From Harmothoe impar (taxonomy: Eukaryota; Annelida; Polychaeta; Phyllodocida; Polynoidae), in NCBI GenBank assembly GCA_947462335.1, contig OX381717.1:43381523-43445522 (forward strand): 64,000 nucleotides of DNA, in the 5' to 3' direction. A program made the translations under genes and the position numbers. Positions 44,101 to 56,100 of this stretch are shown here, in pieces. The stretch's first letter is position 1; each line of letters opens with the position of its first letter. The notes beneath the pieces are model-generated. The model was given only the letters and a program-made list of their open reading frames with translations, was not told the origin of the DNA and searched no databases.

Positions 44101-47100
44101 GTGAGTTACTCATTGATACTGCATCAGTACATCATGAGGATGAATGAACAGCAAGTCTTGAGGCATGCTTAAAGTTTAATGAAATTATGGAGAAGTAACA
44201 TACATGCTGTTGTTGATGCTGTTGTTGTAGTTGTTGTTGTTGTTGTTGGGGATGGTGTAGACACTGGCTTACATTCTGGGCAGCACCTACAAGATAATAT
44301 AGTGTCGATGTCAAACCTAATGTTGTAGGAATTCAGAGGGAGAAATTTAAAAATGTTAATTTGATGCTAGGATTTTGAATTATGCTCCCAATAATGATTG
44401 ATATTTTGGAAGCTGTAGAATGATGCTAACTGAGGGGATAAAGGTCTAACAGCATTACGGCCCTAATGTTTTCTTACTTTGATGGATGAGTGGTGAGAGT
44501 ATATCCATCGGCGCAATCCGTGATCTCGCAGTTTGTATGTGTGTGGTGAACAACTGAAGTTGATCCAGAATTTGCACACTCACACTGGTATTGATCGCAT
44601 GGTCCTGTCCTCCAGATTGCTCCACACTGTGTTAGAATAAAGGAATGCTATTGTGAATCAAATCCTGACTATTGGCTTCTCATATGGGAATAGAACTGTA
44701 AAAGTGAAAATGACTATTGAATTGTTCTAGTCAATAATACACAGAAAAAAGTGTGTAAAGTGAGTTGCCAAAACTACTCACTTGACATTGAGCACATTAC
44801 TTTCTGTGTGTTGCTATGGACTAGCAAGAGTGATACAATGTTGGTACAAGACAGTCTACATTGTTTTGTAAAGAGATTCCTTTCGCATCACTATAGAACT
44901 ACTGAAAAGAAAGATGGAATGCTTTGGTTGATCTGTTTACCTCATGGTCTCCAGAAGCATCAGAGCAACCATCCTCACAGCATTGGCAGCATTCGCCTCC
45001 TTCATCATGATGGCAAAGGCGTTTACCAGATGCTCTACAGAAGTCCTCAGTTATGTTACAGAATTCCACCTTCTTCAGTTCACCAGAGTGCAGGCGTACG
45101 CACTCTGTACAGTTATTTGGTACACATTCACATGTATCAGGTTCTAGAAAAAGAAAGATATTATTGTGAGAGCATGTGGAAACTCAACATTGACATGTTA
45201 TGTTTGTTATCTGAGAAGATGTTGGTTCATGAAGAGAACATACAGTAGGCTGGACAGAACAGTTCAGTGAAATAGAAGTGGTCACTGTAGTAGAAAGGAG
45301 AATGACAACAGAGTATTTCTTATTGAACTTACTGTCTTTGTTGTCCATAACCTGAATGCTGTCTATGCTGCATGTGCCATGCTGGCATTTATCCATGAAG
45401 ACAATCGCTCCAAACTAAAACAGACAAAAAGGAGGTTATGAACAGTTATCATGAGCAACCAAGAAGCTGTAAAAAAATCTTTCGTGAAGGCATTCATGAT
45501 TCCTACCCTGAATAAAGATGTCCAGTAAAGCAAATATAGCTCTCAATATAATAAAACACACTCTATTCAATGAAAACAGGTTGTCTTGTAAAGGAGGAAA
45601 AGGAAGGGATCAATATTTACCTCATAGGACACACCCTCATATATACAGGGGCATGTCTCCTCACTGATACATTTTCCCTCGTGGAGAACCATACCCTGTG
45701 GGCATTCACAACCACGTGCGCAGCTTGGGTCTGGATACACAGCACAGGCTCCCCGACCGACAGAGTCACAAGTTTTGTTGCAGAGACAGTTAGTCTCAAT
45801 CATTGGTGGTTGACAGACTGAAAGTGATCAAAGATTGATTAAAGTGATTGGAAATAATAATTGTCAAATGAAAGAATCCATGGAAACAACTTAACTCACA
45901 TTTACACATGTGTTCACATTATATAACTTATTAAGACATAAACTTACTAGTGGTAGAAGGAGGTGTGGTAGGTGTTGTGGTTGATGGTGTGGTTGTGGGT
46001 GTGATTGTGGGTGTGGTTGTGGGTGTGGTTGTGGTAGTGGTTGTTGTTGTGGTTGTAGATGGTGGGAAGACGAAGCAACCGTAGATATCCACAGAGAAAT
46101 CATAGTTTCTATCATCAGCTGACTTGGTCTTCTTTGGTGTAATCCTCAGCATTGCAATGTTTCTAAGATCAAATAAATGTTAAGAAACTATAGTGACCTA
46201 CTTGTAAGCATCAAGGCATTGATGCTGGTTATATTCTTGAAGAAATCACCTTAATCTTACTCATAAATTGTAGCAGCAGATCCTCAGTTAGGACTTTTAA
46301 CCTGTTCCTACCAAAATGATTTCTCCTGTTTTAACAATCTATGTTGTCATTTCTACTCGTTATGAATACAACCGTGCCTGTCAAATTCATAACCCATCCC
46401 TCACTGTTATTTTTACAAGTTGTCAAAGAAAGTTAAATCTCAGTAGTTGTCTTAGAATACCATACCCAAAATCAATATCTAGATATTAGATAGCATCAGC
46501 AAACCAAAAAGTAAAATTCACCTGTGAGTGGCAGGAACTGTGAATTCCTTACTCAGATCCACATCATACAGTGTGTGCCAGGTAGATGAATCTGAGTTGT
46601 CCTTCCCAGAGATGTCAGCAATGAGAACATTTCCAGAAACCGAAACGGTCATTACATCCACGCCGCCATTAGCATCATCATAGGGGTCAAGGTCAATAGT
46701 CACAGATGCCTGATGAATTGAGAAGTTGTAATCACATGTTAGTTATGACAAACACAATACATTGGGGACTCATAAATACTAAGGGATGAAATAAACTATC
46801 CTTGATATATATGTCGAGTGGCTAGACTATTCCAAATACAATACTTTCTTGAGTAAGCAGTAACATTATAAGTTGTGAAAGAAATGATTGAAAATGTATT
46901 AAGTACAACATGACTGGATAGAAATTAAGTAGACAGATCAATTTATCATCAGCATGATGTGCATATATAAATATATATACCTCCATTGTTCCTCTTGGCA
47001 AGATAAGTCCCTGGTCACCAGGTCTGATATTGTTTGGCACGGCACTGTTTCCACCATTGTTAACAATTATGTTAGCTGTGGGCACAAGCTCAGCATGGCT

Positions 47101-50100
47101 CATTCCCCAGATAGGATGGTCACAGGGAGCTGTAATAGAACCAATCTCATTGAGTCATGCATCAACCCTGATGTTACTGCTTATTTATGTACCCTTCATG
47201 TCATCTTCATGTAACTGAAACTTCGTTCAAATGAAATTTACAAGTTCTTCATCAAAATAGATAATCATATTTTAATTAATCACAATCGCCATCTAATAAG
47301 AATCTATATTGCTTTTGACCATACAATTTCTTAAAACCCCTCGACCCTTTTCAGGGATTACTACCCAAAATCAGCTGAAGTATAGACATCAAACTTACGC
47401 TTCACAGATGTGGTCTGCATTGTAGTTGTCGTTGTAGATGTTGGTGTTGTAGTAGCAGTTGCTTCAAATTCGAGAAGATAATTATTTCATCAAGTTCTCA
47501 GAAATATTTGTTTAAGTCCTAGTACTAAATCTGCTGGTTGTATGGGTGTACTCTATTACTATCCTATACTATTGTGAGGGTTCGTGGTTATTCTAGTTTA
47601 AGGAACAACAAGAAGAATAACGGACTTTTATTACAAAAGTGAATCACGTTCCTGAACAGGGGAACACTCGGTGTGAAATCAGCACACAAATATAATCAGG
47701 TTTCTATACGAATATAGGAAACGGTCAGTATAGCTCTAGTATACAACGTTGACCGCACAGTTGGACACAGTGAAGTCTATCGTCAGTCGGGCCTGCACTG
47801 ACTGCCTTCCAGGTAAACACACAGATCTTATATAACCACCGGTCCTTTGATCACATAGCCAGGTGGGAGGGTCGGCAGCCCACCTGAGAGCAGCACAGGG
47901 TTACCTGGAGAGGACCCTAGTCTTCTTCTGGGAACTGTGTGCACTAGCTCCAGGTAGAGAAGCCGCGTAAACAGTAGACATAACCCGGAAATACCGTGTA
48001 TGAGATTAATATGTAACATTATGCCCCCTACACTATTATAGTGCAGATTTTATTTTAGTGCAGAATTTATAGTATCACAAATCTGAGGGTAGAGTCTATT
48101 ATACCAGTGATCATGCACCTGAGAAAAGCTAGCCATAGTATCATTATGATATAGAAAACAATGGAGAGAAAGAAAATAACATACTGGTTGTTGGCTTGTA
48201 TGTTGTTGTTGAAGATGGGGTGGGGGATGGTGTACCAGTTGGTGGGCCCGTTGGTGTGGTCGTGAACAATGGTGTGGCTAAAAAAAACATCACACATGGT
48301 ATCAACATTTGGTATATGGAAAACCACCCAAAACCACTCATGTTGTAGTTGTTGCAGTATTCTGCCCTAACAGTAATAACAGTGTATCTCTTTTTTTTTG
48401 CAATATGCGAATCACTAAGCTTAAGTACTATAACTCAACAGTACTATAACTCAACAGTACCCACTGAATACGATGTGGCTGTATTCCATGTGTTTGTGAC
48501 ATGACAGACCGTTATCATGATGACAGATGTTGGTTGCTGGGCGACCCTTGTCATGAAACCTTTACTGTGACGTCACAAAATCAGGAAAATGGCTGCTGTG
48601 TAAAAGGTGCTGATATCCCTCCATTGATACCATATCTGATATTCTTAACTCTTGGGGCTTGAGAACACATTAACTTTTTTTCAATTTCTTACTAATGTGC
48701 AGAAAACCTTCACTAGGTGTACATGTACACAATCATCTGAAATATGTTATACGTCTGTGCTTGGGTACTTACTTGTTGTCGTTGGTGGTGTTGTAGTTGT
48801 TGTGGGTATTATTGTGGTTGTTGGTGGTGTTGTGGTTGTTGTGGGTGATGTTGTGGTTGTTGTGGATGGTGATGTGGTTGTTGTGGGTGGTGTTGTGGTT
48901 GTTGTGGGTGGTGTTGTAGTTGTTGTTGGTGGTGTTGTGGTAGTAGTTGGTGGTTTTGTAGTTGTTGTGGGTGGTGTTGTGGTTGTTGTGGGTGGTGTTG
49001 TTGTTGTGGGTGGTGTTGTGGTTGTTGTGGGTGGTGTTGGGGTTGTTGTGGGTGGTGTTGTGGTTGTTGTGGGTGGTGTTGTGGTTGTTGTGGGTGGTGT
49101 TGTGGTTGTTGTGGGCAGTATTGTGGTTGTTGTGGGTGGTGTTGTTGTTGTGGGTGGTGTTGTGGTTGTTGTGGGTGGTGTTGGGGTTGTTGTGGGTGGT
49201 GTTGTGGTTGTTGTGGGTGGTGTTGTGGTTGTTGTGGGTGGTGTTGTAGTTGTTGTGGGTGGTGTTGTAGTTGTTGTGGGTGGTGTTGTGGTTGTTGTGG
49301 GCAGTGTTGTGGTAGTAGTTGGTGGTTTTGTGGTAGTTGTTGGTGGTGCTGTTGTTGTTGTGGCGGTGATTCCAAAACAGCCCTGCACGTCGATAGTAAA
49401 AGTGAATTCGTTTTTGCCATCCCGAGTTTCCCGAGGTATGATGGAAATCAGGTGAAGGGATCGTGGCGGAGAAAGATGAATGACTCCATCAGCAGGTACT
49501 GCCAAGTATTCAAATATCCGAGTGATCTCGTTGTCTGACGAATCAAATTTAACATCAATATCAACGCTATCGATGTTTCCAAGTATCCTCAGGGCAGCAA
49601 CCTTAAAAGACAATCAGAATCTGTGTTTAGACAAATACAATTATAAATGAAAAGGTCATTATTTATTAAAGTTGATGAAACCATAGTCTATTACTATTGT
49701 GAGCAAATTTTTGAATATGGAAACATAAATATGTATGTCAAATGCAATGAATAATCATGAATAACTTCCTGACATAGATATCTGGAGAACTGAGTAATTG
49801 AAGTTGAGATATAGAACCAGGATAAAGATTATTATAGCGGTTGAATTTACCTCTGCAACAGCACTATTGTCTTGTCCAATGAGTTTGATCTCTACACTCG
49901 GGCGTTCAGTAAGAGTCAAAGGGGAGGATGAAATATCTTCCTCAAGAGATGGCAGTACAAGCCCTTTGCCACCCTCAATTACAGCATCGACTGGGCTGGT
50001 AGTATTTGTAGAACCATCAATACGGATCAAGGACTTGAAGAATGTTACATTTTGCGAGGCCCAAACGTAAACACAACCTTTGAAGTAAAGAATTATCATT

Positions 50101-50126
50101 ATCAATATTATTATTATTATTATTAC

Positions 50127-50165
<39 letters not shown>

Positions 50166-53100
50166 CATCATAATTATCATTATCATGATTGTTATTAATC
50201 TTGGTTTTGGGAGAATGTTTTCTAAAAGAGGAACTCTTTCCTCTGCACGATGTAACTACATTGAAGAGGACAGGGTGATGAAGGCAAAATGGTTTTAATG
50301 CAAAGATAGTTAAATTTGCTGCTGGTATCAATTCCATAAATAACGTACTTGCTGAGATATATATATATATTTGTTTGTGGCTTTGTTGAAGGGGAGAACC
50401 TTCAAGTAATGTGGATGATTGTATCATCTATATGACAGAGGGGGAATCTTTAGAATGAGTAATTCAAACCAAGATGAAGGTTGAAGTGGCTAGATCTGTT
50501 GGTTTCCAGTGGGAGATTTAGAGGGGTCTTCATGTTCAACAATTGTAACATTTGTATGAAGATTTTATCTATATTTGATATTGTGTATAGCAATTTAGGT
50601 GTGACCAAATTTTTTACAGTATCTAGCTGAAATACACACACCCTTATGCTAGGCTCAGCTATTCTATAAATGAACTAAACAGTGAGGCAACATGCAAAGA
50701 ATATGAGTTCTACAAGAAAGGTATTGCCTCAAAAGAGATTCACAGATATAAAAGTCCTAAAGTAATGACTTACTGGAAGGAGTAGTTGTAGTAGTAGTGT
50801 GTGGTGTTGTGGTGGTTGGAGGTATTGTGGTAGTAGTGTGTGGTGTTGTTGTACTAGTATGCGGTGTTGTGGTGGTTGTTGGTGAAGTGGTGGTAGTGTG
50901 GGGTATTGTTGTATGCGGTGTTGTTGTAGTAGTAGTGTGTGGTGTTGTTGTGGTTGTGGGTGAAGTGGTAGTAGTGTGTGGTGTTGTTGTGGTTGGAGGT
51001 ATTGTGGTAGTAGTGTGTGGTGTTGTTGTAGTAGTATGCAGTGTTGTGGTGGTTGGTGGGGAAGTGGTGGTAGTGTGGGGTGTTGTTGTATGCGGTGTTG
51101 TTGTAGTAGTAGTGTGTGGTGTTGTCGTGGTTGTGGGTGAAGTGGTAGGAGTGTTTGGTGTTGTTGTGGTTGTAGTGTGTGGTGTTGTTGTGGTTGGTGG
51201 TGCAGTGGTTGTAGTGATTGGTGTCGTTGTGGTAGTAGTGTGTGGTGTAGTTGTGGTTGTAGTCTGTGGTGTTGTTGTCGTTGGTGGTGCAGTGGTAGTA
51301 GTGTGTGGGGTTGTTGTGGTAGTAGTGTGTGGTGTTGTTGTGGTTGGTGGTGCAGTGGTTGTAGTGTATGGGGTAGTTGTGGTAATGGTGTGTGGGGTTG
51401 TTGTGGTTGGTGGTACAGTGGTAGTAGTGTGTGGGGTTGTTGTGGTAGAAGTGTGTGGTGTTGTTGTTGTTGTAGTGTGTGGTGTTGTGGTTGTTGGTGG
51501 TGCAGTGGTTGTAGTGTGTAGTGTCATGGTGGTAGTGTGTGGTGTAGTTGTGATTGTAGTGTGAGGTGTTGTTGTGGTAGTAGTGTGTGGTGTAGTTGTG
51601 GTTGCAGTGTGTAGTGTTGTTGTGGTTGGTGGTGCAGTGCTAGTAGTGTATGGGGTATTTGTGGTAGTGATGTGTGGTGCTGTTGTGGTTGGTGATGCAG
51701 TGGTAGTAGTGTATGGGGTAGTTGTGTAAGTTGTGTGTCGGGTTGTTGTGGTTGTAGTGTGTGGTGTTATGGTTGTTGGTGGTGCAGTGGATGTATTGTG
51801 TGGTGTTGTTGTGGTAGTAGTGTGTGGTGTTGTTATGGTAGTGGTGTGTGGTGTTGTTGTGGTTGGTGGTAGAGTGGTAGTAGTGTGTGGTGTTGTTTCA
51901 GTAGTAGTGTGTGGTGTTGTTGCGGTAGTAGTGTGTGGGGTTGTTGTGGTTGGTGGTAGAGTGGTAGTAGTGTGTTGTGTTGTTGCGCTAGTAGTTTGGG
52001 GGGTTGTTGTGGTAATAGTGTGTGGGGTTGTTGTGGTTGGTGGTGCAGTGGTTGTAGTGTGTCGTGTTGTTATGGTAGTAGTGTGTGGGGTTGTTGTGGT
52101 TGTAGTGTGGGGTGTTGTTGTTGTTGATGGCGCAGTGGTAGTAGTGTGTGGTGTCGTTGTTGTTGTACTCTGTAGAGTTGTAGTTACTGTTGAAAAAAGT
52201 CAAATTCATTCTCTTTAGTACATCATGTGAAATAAGGTAGTTTTGCAAATATAATTCTGCTTCTTCAAATAATTATTAAGTAGGGCAAATGTTTCTCATG
52301 ATTTGAAATTGACTTACCAGCACCATAGCTGCATACAGCTACATCAAAGTTGAAGATGAACCATTCATTTTCTACATCAACACTGCCTGTTTCTACTTGG
52401 ATCTTGATCATGCCCATTTGCTGTCCATTTTCAAGCATGATTTCTCCATCTGCAGGAATGGTACCATTGTAAACAAGTGTCCATGTTGTGTCACTGTCTG
52501 TGGCTTTCTTTGAGATACTAACTGTTTCAAGGTTGACATTGTAGATTTTGACAGCGAAAACATTGCCATAACTTCCAGGAACTCCAGGTTGATCTATGTC
52601 AACTGTGACAGATGGTGTTTGACCACTTTCTACTCGGTAGAACTCCAAGTGCTCTGTACTTTCACCAAGTATACTTGTATCATGATCTTCACCCTCAGGG
52701 TCATCAACTGAGACAAGACTTTTTGGGACAATTGCCTCATCACTCATTATCCATTGTGATGTTTGTCCATGTGGACATGTCCCTGAAAGTATATAGATTT
52801 GATACAGCATATGTTTAATGTTTCATCCAAGAGTAATTATCATATGAAAATGTAAAAATCCCATTGCATAAACAATTTGATTACACCCTAAAACATAAAA
52901 CATTGATGGGATGATGCTGCATCATAGTCTTAAGAAATGTGTATATATGAAATAGAATGTTCAGAAAATGGGAGATTTAGCAACCTAAATTCAGATATTT
53001 CCATAGTATATAATATTTCATTTCAAGTGGATGATACTGAGGTAAAGAATGGAATCACATTTATTCTGGAATGGCTTACATGAACTAGGGGTTGTGTGGG

Positions 53101-56100
53101 GTTTGGTTGTAGTGTGTGGTGTTGTTGTGGTTGGAGGTTCCGTGGTAGTAGTGTGTGGCGTTGTTGTAGTGGTAGTGTGTGGGGTTGTTGTGGTCCTGGT
53201 GTGTGGTGTTGTGGTTGTTGGTAGTGCAGTGGTTGTAATGTGTGGTTTAGTTGTGGTAGTCGTGTGTGGGTTTGTTGTGGTTGTAGTGTGTGGTGTTGTG
53301 GTTGTTGGTGATGCAGTGGTTGTAGTGTGTGGTGTTGTTGTAGTTGTGTATGGGGTTGTTGTGGTTGTAGTGTGTGGTGTTGTGGTTGTTGGGGGTGCAG
53401 TGGTTGTAGTGTGTGGTGTATTTGTGGTAGTAGTTGGTGGGGATGTTGTGGTTGAAGTGTGTGGTGTTGTGGTTGTTGGTGGTGCAGTGGTCGTAGTGTG
53501 TGATTTTGTTGTAGTTGTGTAAAGGGTTGTTGTGGTTGTAGTGTGTGGGGTTGTTGTGGTTGTAGTGTGTGGTGTTGTGGTTGTTGGTGATGCAGTAGTT
53601 GTAGTGTGTGGTGTATTTGTGGTAGAAGTTGGTGGGGATGTTGTGGTTGTAGTGTGTGGTGTTGTGGTTGTTGGTGGTGCAGTGGTCGGAGTGTGTGATT
53701 TTGTTGTAGTTGTGTATGGGGTTGTTGTGGTTGTAGTGTGTGGTGTTGTGGTTGTTGGGGGTGCAGTGGTAGTAGTGTGGGGTGTAGTTGTGGTAGTTGT
53801 GTGTGGGGTTGTTGTGGTTGTAGTGTGTGGTGTTGTGGTTGTTGGTGGTGCAGTGGTTGTAGTGTGTGGTGTTGTGGTGCTAGTGTGTGGTGTAGTTGTG
53901 GTAGTAGTGTGTGGTGTTGTTGTGGTTGGTGGTGCAGTGGTAGTAGTGTGTGGTGTTGTTGTTGTAGTAGTGTGTGGGGTTGTTGTGGTTGTAGTGTGTG
54001 GGGTTGTTGTAGTAGTTGTATGCGGTGTTGTTGTAGAAGTAGTGTGTGGGGTGGTAGTAGCGGGTGTAGTTGTGGTTGTTGGAGGGGCAGTGGAAGAAGT
54101 GTGGGGTCTAGTTGTGGTAGTAGTGTGTGGTGTTGTTCTAGTAGTAGCATGAGGGGTTGTTGTGGTTGTAGTGTGTGGGGTTGTGGTGGTGGTGATGTGT
54201 GATGTTGTGGTGGTTTGGGATGCAGTGGTAGTAGTGTGTGGTGTTGTTGTAGTGGTTGTATGTGGTGATGTGGTGGTTGTAGTGTGTGGTGTTGTTGAAG
54301 TAGTCGTGTGTGGGGTGGTGGTAGTAGTGTGTGGGGTTGTTTTAGTAGTAGTGTGTGGGGTTGTTGTTGTAGTTGTATGCGGTGTTGTTGTAGTAGCAGT
54401 TTGTGGGGTGGTGGCAGTTAGTGGAGTTGTGGTTGTTGGTGGTGCAGTGGTAGTAGTGTGCGGTGTGGTTGTAGTGTGTGGTGCTGTTGTGGTTGTAGTG
54501 TGTGGAGTTGAGGTGGTTGGAGGTGCCGTGGTAGTAGTGTGTGGCGTTGTTGTAGTGGTAGTGTGTGGGGTTGTTGTGGTCCTGGTGTGTGGTGTTGTGG
54601 TTGTTGGTAGTGCAGTGGTTGTAATGTGTGGTGTAGTTGTGGTAGTCGTGTGTGGGTTTGTTGTGGTTGTAGTGTGTGGTGTTGTGGTTGTTGGTGATGC
54701 AGTGGTTGTAGTGTGTGGTGTTGTTGTAGTTGTGTATGGGGTTGTTGTGGTTGTAGTGTGTGGTGTTGTGGTTGTTGGGGGTGCAGTAGTTGTAGTGTGT
54801 GGTGTATTTGTGGTAGTAGTTGGTGGGGATGTTGTGGTTGTAGTATGTGGTGTTGTGGTTGTTGGTGGTGCAGTGGTCGTAGTGTGTGATTTTGTTGTAG
54901 TTGTGTAATGGGTTGTTGTGGTTGTAGTGTGTGGGGTTGTTGTGGTTGTAGTTTGTGGGAATCCTGTGCTAGTAGTGTGTGGTGTTGTGGTTGTTGGTGG
55001 TGCAGTAGTTGTAGTGTGTGGTGTATTTGTGGTAGAAGTTGGTGGGGATGTTGTGGTTGTAGTGTGTGGTGTTGTGGTTGTTGGGGATGCAGTGGTAGTA
55101 GTGTGGGGTGTAGTTGTGGTAGTCGTGTGTGGGGTTGTTGTGGTTGTAGTGTGTGGTGTTGTGGTTGTTGGTGGTGCAGTGGTTGTAGTGTGTGGTGTCG
55201 TGGTGCTAGTGTGTGGTGTAGTTGTGGTAGTAGTGTGTGGTGTTGTTGTGGTTGGTGGTGCAGTGGTAGTACTGTGTGGTGTTGTTGTTGTGGTAGTGTG
55301 TGGGGTTGTTGTGGTTGTAGCAGGTGTAGTTGTGGTTGTTGGAGGGGCAGTGGAAGAAGTGTGGGGTCTAGTTGTGGTAGTAGTGTGTGGTGTTGTTGTA
55401 GTAGTAGTATGAGGGGTTGTTGTGGTTGTAGTGTGTGGGGTTGTTGTACTGGTTGTATGTGGTGATGTGGTGGTTGTAGTGTGTGGTGTTGTTGAAGTAG
55501 TAGTGTGTGGGGTGGTGGTAGTAGTGTGTGGTGTTGTTGTTGTAGTTGTATGCGGTGTTGTTGTAGTAGCAGTTTGTGGGGTGGTGGCAGTTAGTGGAGT
55601 TGTGGTTGTTGGTGGTGCAGTGGTAGTAGTGTGCGGTGTGGTTGTAGTGTGTGGTGCTGTTGTGGTTGTAGTGTGTGGAGTTGAGGTGGTTGGGTGTGCA
55701 GTGGTAGTAGTTTTCGGTGTTGTACTTGTTGTGTGTGGTGTTGTCGTTGTAGTAATGTGTGATGTAGTTGTAGTAGTTGTGCGTGGGATGGTTGTGGTAG
55801 TGGTTTGGGGTGTTGTGATGGTTAAAGGTACCGTGGTAGTTGTATGTGGTCCTGTTGTTGATGTAGTGTGTGGGCCGGTAGTAGTATGTGGTGTTGTGGT
55901 TGTTGGGGACGCAGTGGTTGTAGTGAGTGGTGTTGTTGTAGTGGTAGTTTGTCGAGTGGTCGTGGTAGTGGTGTGTGGTGTTGTGATGGTTTCAGGGACA
56001 GTGTTAGTAGTTTGTAGGATGGTTGTTGTTGGGGGTGCCGTTGTAGTAGTGTGTGGTGTTGTTGTAGTAGTTGTTTTTGGGGTTGTTGTGGTTGCAGTGT

